DNA of 64,000 nucleotides from Brachypodius melanocephalos (GCA_013398615.1 VZSR01002145.1:5118134-5182133), one strand, 5' to 3'. Shown: positions 11,611 through 24,483, counted from the first letter of the stretch. Numbers and translations: made by a program. Notes: a model not told the origin generated them from the letters alone.

Positions 11611-14600
11611 TTATTCCTGTTTGGGTTGGAGTTGCCTCTTCCAGGCCTCGTTCAAATAAACTAGTCGTTTGTAGTTGATGATAAAGAGAATGAAGTTCAG
11701 CAAATATGTGAGCACGAAGACAATGCAAAATTCCTTCAGCACGAAGTACAGAATGTATGCCAAGTACAGGGAGCCTACTACAGACACTATGGAGGATGTC
11801 ATGAGGATTAGAGCTGCTACTGCACTTGCTGTCATACCTGCAACAAGAGAGACAGAGTTACTCAGCCCCCTGCACACAGTGAATTCAAACTCAGCAACAG
11901 TTACACGGAATTCTGCTTCCAATGCCACCCTTGGGTATTTGGAGGGGAGTGTCTCAGGCTCTGTGTGACAGCTCTGTGATAAGGGCTGTGTGTAGGATTA
12001 ACCATGCTCATATTCCTGAGTTATAGCAAAATTAGTGGTCAAGTTATTTCTGTCAGGATTAACGGCTTTATAGCAAACCACGGAGTTACCAAGAAATAGA
12101 TATAGTTATATTTCATGCACTTCTTTGCCTGCTCTCTCCATTACTCCGGCACAACTTGCCCATTCCATTTTTATTCCATCTCTTTTCCACCATGCAATCC
12201 AGTGCCAAATATACTGGAGTGAAAATACCAGCACAGAAACTGTCTTCACACTCGGATTATTAATAGCATATCAGGAGAAAATGCAATTACTCTTGTTATC
12301 AGTTGGGTTTTTAAGCCCTTTGGACAGATGTATCATTAGAGTGATGCTAAAAAAAACCCCCAAGATATAAAAATCAGAAGCATTTCTCAGGTTTCCTGCA
12401 GATTGTGCAATGGATATTGCTCTCCTCCTTCATCCCCACAGCCCTGCTGTACACCAGAGGCTCTGAATGAATGAATACTTACCAAGTAGCATTTGTAGTA
12501 TATAAAACACCAGGCCAAAAACACTGTTTGACTGATTTATTGCACTGTCCTTCCCAAAGATGGAACCCAAGAGACCGAATCCTCGACCCCATCTGTAAAA
12601 CAGGGAAACTAATTAACTCTTAATTGGCCACCTACTGCTTTCCAGCAGCATTTTCAGTTCAGGGCTGTTGGGGAAAGAAAAGGACACATATTCTGATATG
12701 ACTGAGGTGGAGTTCTCCTGGAAAACCAAGCAGCAACAGGGGGAGCACTGGGCACAGCTTTATCCCACACCTTGCTGATGAAAGCTGTTTGACACACCAG
12801 GAAATACTGAGTTCACACAGCTGCAACTTCCCTGAACACCACCTCTGCTGCCCAGGGCTGGAGTTTGGAGCTGTTTTGCCAAATAAACACTTCCTTCCCC
12901 CAGTGACAACTTTAGCAGCTCCCTGCACCACGGTAAATTGGACACAAGGTCACTACAAAGCTGAGGCAAGGATTTGTTCCACTCACTTCTCTGCATCGGA
13001 GAATCAGGGCATAAATCTGTTCCTCAGTCCAACAGCTCAGGAGGAACCCAAATCTGTCAAGCACCATCACAAGATTCCCAGCCCTGGTTTGTTGGAGCTC
13101 TTGCACAGTGTGACACTTTGAACCAACACCTGAAATCCCCACAAAGTGACTTTCAACTTTCCAGTCATAAAGCAGAAAGCAGCACAAGCCCTACAAAACT
13201 GCTGCTGCAGGAAGGAGGAGGAAAGATTAAATTAGCAAATGTGGTTGTGCCAGAAACCATTAATTCCATGCCCTAAGGCAGAGCATGCCATTATTTGTAA
13301 GAGCAAAGTGGGCACCCTATTTATTAGTGTCACTAGAAAATATGAAGTTATTTTGCTACTCCAACAGGTAATTTAACTCACAGGAGCACGTTGGGATATC
13401 TGCCAGCAGAGTTTTGGAGCATCAAGCCAAGCACTCCACAAATACAAGGCTTGCTTCACATTACCAGCAAGGTTAAAAAGTACCATTCCTCATCCTGCTG
13501 CAGCAGGAAACTCCAAGGAAAATGCAGTTTTCAGGAAGTTTCTTGGCCCTGCTGAACCAAGACGCAGCTCAGGTTTGTCCCTGCAAATGGCAGGAATGCT
13601 GCTGATGTCACTCACCTGGGACCTGCCATCACCACACCACAAGCAGTTTTCTCATAGGAAGAAGCACCACAATGAAGGCAATTTAATACCATCTCCAAAA
13701 CACTTTCTAGTCTCACAGCCATCTGTGCAAAAACTCATTTAAACTCATCATTTTAATTGCAGACTAAGTTTGAATTCACTATTAATACTCTTGTGCTCTT
13801 CTCCCCAAGAAACCCAGCAGGTCTCAATTCTTAGAAAGCAGATTTGCTGTATAAACAGTCAAAAATTAAACATATTTTCAGCTAGTTTAGTCTCAAATCT
13901 TTTAATTACTGCCAATATTAAGCTTCAAGGCAGCACAGACAATGCTTTTCCAGGGGACAGAGCCTCAGCATCCCAGAGCTGCCAGACATGGATTTGCAGG
14001 GAAAAGCAGTGCAGAACTGCCTGGCTCTCTGCTCTCATCCCAGGGCAACTCTGGGGCTATGGAAATGACAAAGAAGCTCAGTTACGGTGAGATTTCATCC
14101 CACACCTCAAATGTTATCTGGATTTTAAGTGAGAACTGTTCATTTTTTAGCCTTCCTTTGATAAGTTGGTCACAGCACATGTAACAATTGTCTTGTGTTG
14201 TCCAAATTCCAAAGGCTGTATTAAAGAGCCACACAAATCTCTTAAAGGAATGATCATTTTTACATTTAATAGTTTGTATTTATTTTCCTGTATTACTACA
14301 TTTAGAGATGCTTCAGCCTGCCATCCACAGGCTCAGTTTATTGTCCTGGGCTCCAAGTGAGAATTCTTTGCAGGGTAACATTAAAATATTTGAACGCACT
14401 CAGGTTTTCCTGCACAACCCAAAGTGGGCAAAGGTTCAGCCTCAGCCTAACTCCAAATAACTGCAGGATGCTGAACCCATCCCTACTTGAATGCTCTCAC
14501 TTGTGATGCTCAGCAGTTCCTGGGGTGTCTGAGAGCAAACTTGTGCTTAAAACATCAGAAATTACATTTTACAGAACCTGGCCCTTGCAGTTGTTCTGCA

Positions 14601-17600
14601 AGAGAATAAATAAAATGTTACCAGTGGAAGGATAATGAACTCCAGCCCCTCCTGAGAGTCAGAGTCCTGGAGTGATCTGTGCGCAGCTGCAAGGTCAGAG
14701 CACAGGGAAAGCTTTTTCCACATGCAGGAGTTCATTAAAGTGTCTTGTTGGCTTTGTAGCAGCTTTGAGGACATCAAGTATTAAATTTCAGCCCATGGAG
14801 TTCAGGTCTAATCTCACATCTTACTCCACACACCTGGAGACAGCCAAGCAGCCTGGAGTTTAGCACAGAACACTTTTCCCAGCCTTATAAGGTTGGGAGT
14901 GGGAGCAAGTGTTCCGCATCAAACTGAAAAGCAAAGTGTTTAGACTTTATATATTTACTTTGTATACTCCCTTTCCCATCTCATTTCCCTACTGAAAAAT
15001 CCAAATCGTCTCCTAATTTTATTAAGGTTGTAAAACCCACAATGAACCAGGAACTTCTGCCAGCAAGTGGAGGAAGGAGAAAAATTGAGTAGATAATGCT
15101 CCTTTTCACACCAAACTCAGGTGTGAATTGCCTGATTGATGATAACTTTGAAAGCCTAAAAAATTACGGCAAACAAATAGCAAGAAGAAAGCCCTTATAG
15201 CAAGAGAAGCTGCAAAAAATAAACTCAGAAGTCTTTCATGTAACCCACATTTTACAAAAAAACGTGATTTAGAAGTGTTTTTCATTTGCATCAAATTTTT
15301 GGCTACAGAATGCTAAGCAAAATGACCTGCAGTAACTACAGAGCTCCTTGCACAGGAAGATAAAAGCACAGCCTGATTTCACCAAGTTTTTCCTGGTTCT
15401 CACTGGTGGCTCCCATCCCTGAGGATCAGGAGTTCCTGCTGAGATCCAGGTCGAAGTCACTCGAGGTGACTCAGAGCACTCTGACAAACACCAGTGCCAA
15501 ACCCACTTTCACCACACCCGAGTTTCACTGCTATTAAAGAATAAAAAGCAATCCGAGCTAATTACAAGGAACAAACCTTTAAGACATCTTTGGAACTCAG
15601 TTTCCCTCCCTATCTGCATGTAACACTCTGAATGTTCTTTAAAATTTAAATGGTGATTCAAGAAACCTAAAATAAAGTGATTCATCTACTTTCCCAACAT
15701 CTGCAATTGAAAACTGCAGTGATTTTCAGTCTTTTATCAAAAGGTTTTGAAAGTTACTATCCACCCTCTAAACAATGCCCCTTTTTGGTTTGAGGTACTT
15801 CACAAAGCTCAGCAATGTTGCATTTTCAGAAGTTTAAAGCAGTATTTGTGTGCAATTGTTACTTCTTAACGAGAAGACAAAAAGAACTGAGGTCACTGTG
15901 CTCCACAAGTGATGTACCTCCAATATTTTAAATCATTAAAATCACTTAAATCTCTTTTGCACAATTATGAACATCCTCTGTGTTCCAGAACAGTGTATTA
16001 GGGGACACACTTGAAACATTTTAGCACAATACAGCAGAGAAAAAGCTAAAAGGGAACACAAAAACCTCATTTAGTCCCCCAGTTTCTCAAATATTTTAGA
16101 GGACAAGCAAACAACCTTCCAGTTTAACAGGTTACAAGCTATGAGTGATCAGCACTGGCTCCAAAAGCAGCAGAATTCCAAGCCTGCCAAACACACCGAG
16201 TCAAACGAACCAACCAAAAAGTGTTTATTTAGTCAGGAGTTGGATTAGTGTCCCCTGCAGCTCTTGTAAAGAATGCTGGAGTGTTTTTGCAGCCAAGCCC
16301 CAGCTGTGCCAGTTACCTGCAGATATTATTAACAATTTTGTCAAAGATCATTCCCCAGGATGCTTTCCTTGGCCTCCACTGTCCTTAAGGATCAGCTGGA
16401 ACTTCTCGACTGGGGTTCCACCTGCACCAGGACACTTGGTGTCCTACTCTGAAGCCTTCCTGCATGTCCCAGATGCTTTCTGAGCACTTTTGACCTCCAC
16501 CACAACCCCTGGTGCTGAGCAGAATCACATCCCCTCAGTTTCACCTGGTAACCCCCTTAGTTTTTATGCCCAGAACTGAAGTAACCCCCATATTTTCATT
16601 TTAACAGGGAAAGAACCACACTGGGCCAGCAGCAGATGCCTTGAACAGAGCACACAATTCCCAGGTCACATTCCAGTGTCCTCAAGGACTGCTTGGAAAT
16701 GCAACCAAATCCTTCAGGGGACCAGATTATTCCCAGGCATGTCTGAGCCCAAATCTCTGCATTGTCAGCTTTGCCAACACAATTCTCTCTCAGTTGTTGG
16801 GTTCGGTGCAGTGAAAAGGGCAAACAATAAAAAGGATTCTGTCTTCAAACTGCAAGAAAAGAACTCAAGTTTGGGTGGTTTTTGGGTACTAGTGATTGCT
16901 TGAAGCCTTTCATTTCAGAATTATTTACCATCCCATGAGCATTATTTTGTTATCAACAGCAAGCACTCCTTATCACTTTGTAACCCTGAGGAAACAATAA
17001 ATCTAATTTTCTAAAGAAATCAAAAAAGGCTACACTTGATAAGTGATGTGCACATTTCCTGGAGCACCACTGGACTTCTGAGGGAATTTCTGGTCCAGAA
17101 TTAAAGTTCTGAGAGGAGAGCAGAGCTCAGCCCCTGCCTTCAGGGAAAAGCTCATATAAAGGTCAAAGGATCTGGAGCATGTTAAGAAACTTTGGCTGCA
17201 ACTTCTTTCCAGCTTCACCAGAGGATTTTGGATTAAACCTAATTCAGGGTTTCAAGGCCACTCTAGGAGTTTTAATAAATTAAGTAAAAGCCTTCAATTA
17301 AAAGCCACAAAAAAAGGAAAAAGCCACATAAAAATTCCCATTTGTAAACTTGCCAGGAGTGCTCAAAAATGTTGATACACTTAATTTCATGTTTAAATCT
17401 ATTAGCAGCATTTAGGATAACCAAATGAGGTTTTCTTCTATATATTCTCCAGCTCTGCTTCAGAAAGAGTCTGTAAAAACTCTCAGTGTCCAGATCAGCA
17501 AAATATTAAGCAGAGAGTGGATAATTATTTTACAGCAGCCTTTACAGAAGCACTGGCTATTCAAGATACAAGCCAACAGTGTTGATTCCTTCTACATAAT

Positions 17601-20600
17601 CTTTTCTATTAAGCTACCATAAATGAAGCCAAAGTCTGAATTATAAGCACTTTGTTAAATTTACTTTGCACCAGGCAAAATAATTCCTAGCCCTATTACA
17701 AATTCTAGTCAAGCTGGAAATTATATATTTATGAAAAGCTAAAATTAAAGTGTTTGTGTGAGCACTGTAAGAATGGAAAATAAAAGATTCCTACAGCAAG
17801 GGCACTGCTGTGTCTTATAAAAGATGTGCCTCAGTTAGTAAGTGTTGTATCAGTATTAAATCATCAGCGTTTTTACTAGAAAGATGGAAAAAAAATCCAA
17901 AACACTGGAGTTACCAGCTTCTGCAGCTTTAAGAGGAACTTTAAAACTCCAAGCAGGTTTCTACCAACGTTCCTGGCACACCTCCCCTCTCCAGCCCATG
18001 GAATAAGCTCTGGATCCTCCCAGCTCAGCCCCTGCTCCCCACTGTGCCAGTCCTGAGTGCTGTCTGCACAGTGCCAGCCCAGCTGGGGACAAGGGACAGA
18101 GATCCTTGGCTCACAGGGCAGGTTTCCCTTCAGCAGAGCAGTGACCGTGGGATTCCCTCCCTTCCCCTGTGGCCTGAATTTGGCTGCTCCAATTTCTCCT
18201 TGCCCAATTCCAACCCAGAGATCTTCCAAGCTTCCCTCAGACTGCAAACCCAGAATCCCTGAAGCAGCCCTGTTACATCTTTTAACACGTTACACCACTC
18301 ACTAATACCGGCAGCTGAAAACCTCACACGTATCTGGATATTTGCTTGCAGTACAGCAATGAAAAAAATTCCTGGGATATCAGGAACTCATAATTATAAA
18401 TATGAATGACAACTGCTATATAATGTTCTTTACTTGGAATTAGGCAAACTTGACAGACGAGAAGTTTACAGAACTGCCTCACAACAGAACTCAGTGGGAA
18501 CCTGTTTAAAAATCAGCTTAGGAAGGTCTGGAAAGTTTTTTCCATGTCCCACTTCCTTGGACAATGGGGTTGCTCTTGTCACCTTGATCCCTGTAAAGAT
18601 GCACCAGAACAGCTCTAGCAAGGTGTGCTCTGCTCAGAAACCAGCACAGGGCACTTTTACCTGCAGCTCTTAGGGGAAACTCACACCCACTCTGCACAGG
18701 AACACCAAAGAGAACAGAAATGGGTGGAAATTCAGTGTTTAAAGTGATTTATGAACTGTACAATAACACTACACCTGTCACAGGCCACCCTTTCAGACAC
18801 ACCCACAACACACCCCAAATTTAACAGGCACTTCCAGGAGCTGCCAGGTGAATATTTTGGTGCATCCAGCAGAAAACACAAGGTGGATGTGCAGCTTGGT
18901 CTAGAGGAAGGTGTCCCTGCCCATGGCAGGGGCTGGAACAAGAACTTGAAGGTCCCTTCCAACTCAAACAATTCACATCAGACTTTTCCAGAACTCTTCA
19001 GAGTGTCTCAAACACAAGACACCAATCCCAGACTTTGCCCATGAACAGAACAGGGAATTCCTAAAACATCAATGACATCCAGATTCTCGAAATGCCATTT
19101 TGACTCCAGAACTCCTTCGGCAATCGGGCAAAGATCAATATTGACTATTGCCAAACCTCTTCAGTGACGCAGCTGCAAATATTGCTAAAGATAGTCACGA
19201 CATGTGCCCTTTGCTCCTTTGTGCTGCTGTCTTGAGGCTCTGGCACAGTGGGTACAGCACTCATTAATGCATGCCAGCCTACAAAAGTCATTCAAACCCA
19301 CTAATTGATCATCTCCAATTCATCAAGACAGAAAGCAGGAATGTGTTATAATATGGTGTGGAAAAGACCAAAGCCAAAGGCTCTGGGTCTCTGCATTACC
19401 ACTTAAAGGTCACATTTTATTTTGAGCTGTAGCACGACCTGTATGAGTTGAAATGCGTTTTATTACTTTAATTCCCTCTGACCAAAAGTATTTTTCAGGA
19501 ACTGCTATTAGCCAGTTTCATTATATAAATAAAGCCATTATTGACACTTAATTATACTCAACTATAAGACAGCAATTAATTTAAAATAAACACAGCTATT
19601 GCCAATGGAGATATGAGGTATTTCCCTAATACCTGCTCTTATCAGTTTTTATTTTAAAATTATTTCATGAAGTTTCCCCTTGATAAAAACTTAAAATATG
19701 CTGACCATTCATGTTTTGGGTAAGGGATACTGGGAGGGGATCTCTCCAAAATAATCTTCTGCATGAGTCAGGCTCTGGTAGGAGATTTTCTGTGCTCCTC
19801 CCTCTGCATGCTGGCAGTCTTTGCATTTCTGTTCTTCTTGTTGTGCCAATGCCAAATCTGGCTTAAAAGCAAGACTTGGAAATACCAACAGCTGGTGAAA
19901 AAAACTCCGCCCAAGATAGCAGAAATTCAGCTCAGAAAGGAATAAACTGATTTATTCTAATTATTCTGTGCATTTAAAATGAGCCCTAACAGCAGTAAGT
20001 GCTTTTTAAAGTTCAGCCCACTCTTGGAGTCAAAACTCTGAAGATTGCAACATTCCGAGTTCCATCAGCAAATCCAGCTAGAATAAAAAGTCACATAACC
20101 CAATGAACCATCTAAAAGCCAAAGCAGAAGCAGAAGTTTCTCACCCAGTTAACTCTGCAGTTAACTCCAATAATTAGCTAATCAATTAATTTCTGACTGT
20201 CAGCGTAACAGCTTAATGAGAAAAGAAATATGAAAGTTAAATCTGAATTACCTGAGGAAAAGCTGGAACACAAAACTGAAACTCTACAACCCCAGTGAAA
20301 TCTAAAGTGTGGTTAAAAGTTCCTTTCAGAAATGAAGTTTCTGAGCAACTCTGGTGATGTGGGAACAAGGAACATTCAGCTGGAGAAAGTGAGAGAGAAC
20401 GATGGATGGGGAGCTGTGGCAACACGGAAAATAAGATTAATTCCTTCCCAACTTTAATGCCTTGCCCTCCTGCCTTACTTTTCAAGCAAAACTCCCCCTC
20501 TGTGTCCTGCACAGCCTGGAAAGCAAATTCTTCTCCAAATATGGTTGGAGTGAACAGAACTTGCACGTTCCTTTTGCACAAACTCCTTTTACCACCTGCT

Positions 20601-22406
20601 CCAATGATCACGAGCTCTCCTGGCATTTGCAATGCTTCACTCCAGGCAGGGCTCTCCTAGCAACTGCTGGGAGATCTGAGTGCATTTTCTCCCTAACTCT
20701 TCACATTATCACACGGAATTCCTACAGCAAAGGATTCCCAGCTCTTACTCAACGTGTCAGCTGCAGCATTGCTAATGAAGGCTGTAATTACTGAGCTTGA
20801 TTCCATAATTAGAAATAATTCCAATTAGATCTTTAGGTAATTTCCTTCTCCTGAGCGTTGGTAAACATGCATCAGAACTGTGACATCCAACTCCTTGTCA
20901 CAACAGCAGCATTTGCTGCAACAACAAGCTGCTGGAGAACCAATTCTATATAAGAACAGGCTTCGTGATGTTTAACTCTGTTATTCTCATTTTTTACCCC
21001 AGCATCTGTGATCAAAGTTAAATTACTGGTGAGACTCACATGGTTTAATCTCAGCAGCCTAAGGATAATTTAATTTATGTTATTTGAATTTACCTGGTGA
21101 GTTATTGATGTCTCCTCCCTAGTTAGATCCAAACTCCTCATTTCAGGAAGCCTTTCAAGCAGAGACATGAACAAGCACCCTCACAAGACAGAAATGCAGA
21201 ACTAAAGCCTTCACTCAATCACAATTTCAGGTGGCCAGAGATACAGATCTCTGTCACGCAATCTCACTTCTGTCACCACAGCAGAAGTTTTAGGAAAAAA
21301 GAGCTTCCTGGATGTTTTGCCTCAATAATTTCACAGCTCCCAGCTTGGCAGAGGATGGGAATATTCCCTCAAACTGGCTTGTTAGGATGATACAGCAAGG
21401 ACCTCTATAAAAACAGTGACAGCTTTTGCATGGGTTACACTGAGAGGGGAAAAAGCAAATCTCCAGTACTCATTCAGCTGAAGGCACTAGCACAATAATA
21501 ACAAAATTCTTATTAAAATAAACAGGAAGGATTGAATACATAGATTTGCTTAAGAACAAGATTTATACACTGACTGTCCCAATAGGAATAAGGGCCCTTG
21601 GCCTTTAGAAAACAACTGCTGAACCGGCTGGATGTCTGCAAAATAAGTCAGGGTTTGGACTGGGCTTGTGCTGCAGAGGCATCCAAGTCTCCCTTGAAGG
21701 AATCACTTCCTCTGTATCACCAAAACATCTCCTGTGCTGCCAGGAGACGTTCCAATGAAAACGCAAAACAGATACTGCAATTAAAACTAACAAAGCAAAC
21801 CACCTGCAATTGCACTGGTTTATGTCGTCCTTAACCACTACTCACAGCTACAACACTCCACTCTCCCGAGCTTTTACCTCTAAACCGCTTGTCACTCCAC
21901 CTAATTGCCACTGATTACAACACAGCAATTGCGGGTGCCTCACCCTCCGGCCCGTAGTGATCCCGAAAATCCCGGTTCCCACAGTGGATCTCCAGCGATG
22001 GGGCTGCCCCACACCGGGAGCGCTGACCCTCCCCGGGCTGCCCCGGCCCCTCCGTGCCCCCGCCCGGCCCGCAGCCCCTCCGAGCACCGGCCCGGCCCCC
22101 CAGCGCTCCCCGAGGCACCGGAGGCAGCACTCTGAGACCCGTCCCCACCGCTCCCGCAGCCCTCAGCCCCTTCCCCTTGCGGGGGCGGCGGCGGGTCCCA
22201 CCCGCGCCTCACCTGGAGGTGATGGCGGCGGAGCAGCGCACCCGCTCGCTGAGGTCGCACAGGGCCTGGTAGTGGCTGTCGCGGCCCTTCTCGCGCTCCA
22301 GGTGGCAGGCGTACAGGGACAGCAGGATGCCGGCGGCGCACACGGCGGAGCGCGCCACCCGCTCCCAGCGCGGCACCGACACCCGCAGCAGGACGGGCGC
22401 CGCCAT
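11611..22406 (-). CDS. VKORC1L1: Vitamin K epoxide reductase complex subunit 1-like 1, with CXXC changed to CXXF
   Basis: ER membrane protein that reduces vitamin K and its epoxide. Coding exons (minus): 22406-22213, 12592-12483, 11837-11611, totalling 176 residues, the same as human. Exon 2 is 110 bp, also as in the VKOR family. The N-terminus MAAPVLLRVSVPRWERVAR and the C-terminus NEAWKRQLQPKQE match the family closely. The loop cysteines (ALCDLSERVRC, C-x7-C) and WGRGFG/NQSNSVFG substrate-pocket motifs are present, and several hydrophobic segments fit a four-helix bundle. Odd: the active-site motif, CIIC or CIVC in known VKORs, reads CIVF (residues 139-142). Codon 142 is TTC at 11718-11716 (minus) where TGC or TGT is expected. 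There are no other signs of decay. The start codon sits in a CpG island with upstream CCAAT boxes. Intron 1 is 9.6 kb. The gene is divergent from CHCHD2. Confidence 0.96.
12593..22212 (-). other. VKORC1L1: VKORC1L1 intron 1, mostly unremarkable AT-rich sequence
   Basis: The 9.6 kb between coding exons 1 and 2 contains many short open frames but none with recognisable protein features or splice-supported continuity. The only mobile-element remnant I could identify is the CR1 tail near 18890-18975. No tRNA or convincing small RNA was seen. Confidence 0.7.
18890..18975 (+). repeat. Short CR1 3' fragment in VKORC1L1 intron 1
   Basis: Contains GGTCTAGAGGAAGGTGTCCC, CTGCCCATGGCAGGGGCTGG and AAGGTCCCTTCCAACTCAAA, the canonical terminal blocks of avian CR1. 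It is heavily 5'-truncated. Confidence 0.85.
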
Positions 22407-22719
22407 CTTGGCCCCGTCCCTCCGCCTCAGCCCGCGACGCGCGCCCGACGCCGCCCCGCCCCGCGCACGCGCGCGCGCTCCTCATTGGCCCGCCCCGCAC
22501 GCGCGCGCGCCCCTCATTGGCCGGCCGGGCGGGCGCGCCACAACCCCCTCCCCTTCCCCCCCCGCTCTGGCCCCGCCCCTCGCCGCTAGCGCCGGACGTG
22601 GCGCCTCGCGACGACGTCACGTCAGGCCTGGGCGGAGGAGGGGGGCGTGGCACAGCGCCGCCTGGCGGCCGCCGGGACTCCCTGCAGAGTCCCCTCACGC
22701 CCCCGACCCGGCGGATTGC
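21890..22719 (-). promoter_or_regulatory. VKORC1L1: CpG-island promoter and 5' end of VKORC1L1
   Basis: Very GC- and CpG-rich sequence surrounds the start codon at 22406. Upstream on the minus strand are two CCAAT boxes (plus-strand ATTGG at 22484-22488 and 22516-22520), each within a copy of a short direct repeat that also includes an alternating CG tract. A tandem CRE/UPRE-like sequence (minus TGACGTGACGT, 22614-22624) lies further out. No TATA box is obvious. The long open frames across this island are composition artefacts. Confidence 0.75.
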
Positions 22720-22972
22720 AGCGGGAAAATGGGCTTTCCTTGCAGGAAAATGGGCTTTCCTTACAGGAAAATGGGCTTTCCCTACAGGAAAATGGGCTTT
22801 CTCTACGGGAAAATGGGCTTTCCCTGCAGGAAAATGGGCTTTCCTTACAGGAAAATGGGCTTTCCCTACAGGAAAATGGGCTTTCCCTACAGGAAAATGG
22901 GCTTTCCTTACGGGAAAATGGGCTTTCCCTACGGGAAAATGGGCTTTCCTTGCAGGAAAATGGGCTTTTCCT
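22720..22972. repeat. 12-copy minisatellite with a 21-bp unit, each unit an imperfect palindrome
   Basis: About twelve contiguous copies of a 21-bp unit whose core is GGGAAAATGGGCTTTCCC (or AGGAAAATGGGCTTTCCT). Units differ mainly at the TAC/TGC junction and one or two flanking bases. Because 21 is a multiple of 3 and the unit lacks stops, frames stay open on both strands through the array. That explains several spurious long open frames. The array begins about 315 bp upstream of the VKORC1L1 start codon, at the edge of its CpG island. Confidence 0.95.
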
Positions 22973-24483
22973 CGCTTTCCCCCCCTCAGATCTGGGGTGC
23001 GGGAGAAGCTGGGCAGTTCCGAAAAACGCGATCAAAGTCTTCACGGCTGACCTGACCCTCAGGGATGATGTGTCACTTCACCGGAGCTAAGGTGATGTGA
23101 GCCTCAGCCCCGTTCTCCGTGAGTTTTTCCATGGTCTTGGCCAGAATACGCCAAGCTCCCTCATCCTGCAGACGCACAGAGCCCATCTGGTGTGCAGAGG
23201 GTCTGTTGCACTTCCTAAGTTCACCACGAGCTTGTCTGGGATGTCTAACTCGGACAGACGATAGAAGAAAAATATTAAAACTTTGATTTTCCTAGCGCAC
23301 AGCACAGCCTTGTGCTCCGCTTGGCTCGGGACCAGCTGCTGGTGGATTCCCCCAGGGCTCGCTCAGCCTTGCACTTGAGCAATGCGATTTCATCGCTTAT
23401 TTCCCAGCTCTGGCATCGCGTTCTGCCAGGCTGGGTCACAATCAGATGGACACGACCCAAAATCAGGGCTGGATCTTCCTTCTTTCACACCATAAGCAGC
23501 ATCAACACCTGTCTGGTGGTTAAAGAACCACTGAATCCCTGTGGAGTACCCAGAGAAAAGTCCTGGCGGCTGAAAACAAACTTTGCTCGCTGTAAACATC
23601 CCCACAGCCACGATTATTGCTGATTTTTGGGATGGCCACCAGCTACTCGTTCTCCTTGTGCGCTGTGGGCACCAGCAGATGCGAGGGTGAGCCGGGACGG
23701 AAGGGAGCTCTGGAGTTTTCCCAAGGAAAGCAGGGGGACAAAGCACAATGGCAGCATTCATCCCGCCGGCGGTGCCATCCCGCCCTCATTGTTCTGCAGA
23801 ACAAAACAAATCCAAGAGGGACGCGGCCGCAAAAGGACTTCGAGCGTCAAGAATCCCTCTGCCAGGAAAAAAAAAAAAAAAGGAAGGGGGGAATTGAAAA
23901 CTATTAATTAAAACCCACTCATTAAGAGCTCTATGAAAGCAAAATTATAACTCCTGCTTTCTATGCTGTGATTTGCTCTGATGGAGAGAGGCCAAGAGCC
24001 AGGAAGAAGAAGTTCTCAGGGATGAGCTCCTGCAGCAACACCAGTGGTCTGAGCCTCTGCAGATGTCCCTGTTCTGAACGTGATTTATCACTTGTATTTA
24101 TCTCCTGATAATTCTCTCGTCAGCAACTGCTTTTCTGAGCTGTACTTGTGCTCTACAAACTGACAATGTTGGCACTTCTTTCATCAGGCAACAGTTACAT
24201 CCCCTGATGTAAAAGATGTTGAAATGCCTGGTCTTTCACCTCCTTTATAAGTGAAGAAACTGCAAACAAGCCATTTTTTAGGTAATGAATTATCATAACT
24301 GTTGACTGTGGTATCCCTTATCATTGCTGCTGTGTATAGAAACAGCTTAATTAATACAATAGTTAATAAATTAATTTAAAATTTATTTCTCCATGTAGAC
24401 AGTGCCTCTAAAGCAAGGAGACTCAGCCCCTGGGTGGGGATGAGGGGGCAGGAGGGAATCTAGCTTCTTTTTTGGGGTGAAAA
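22973..24483. other. Intergenic sequence between VKORC1L1 and CHCHD2
   Basis: No gene was recognised. A moderately CpG-containing part at about 23050-23850 holds several short minus-strand frames, including a 37-codon one at 23186-23073, without identifiable homology. A poly-A stretch lies at 23867-23881. The remainder (23900-24480) is AT-rich and featureless. Confidence 0.5.

Noticed and set aside
21940..22698. 252-residue minus-strand open frame across the VKORC1L1 start
   Set aside because: It overlaps the real first exon in another frame and is Arg/Gly/Ala-rich. It is a composition artefact of the CpG island.
22720..22972. Regular short repeats considered as a CRISPR array
   Set aside because: Units are directly adjacent with no unique spacers, and the context is a vertebrate genome.
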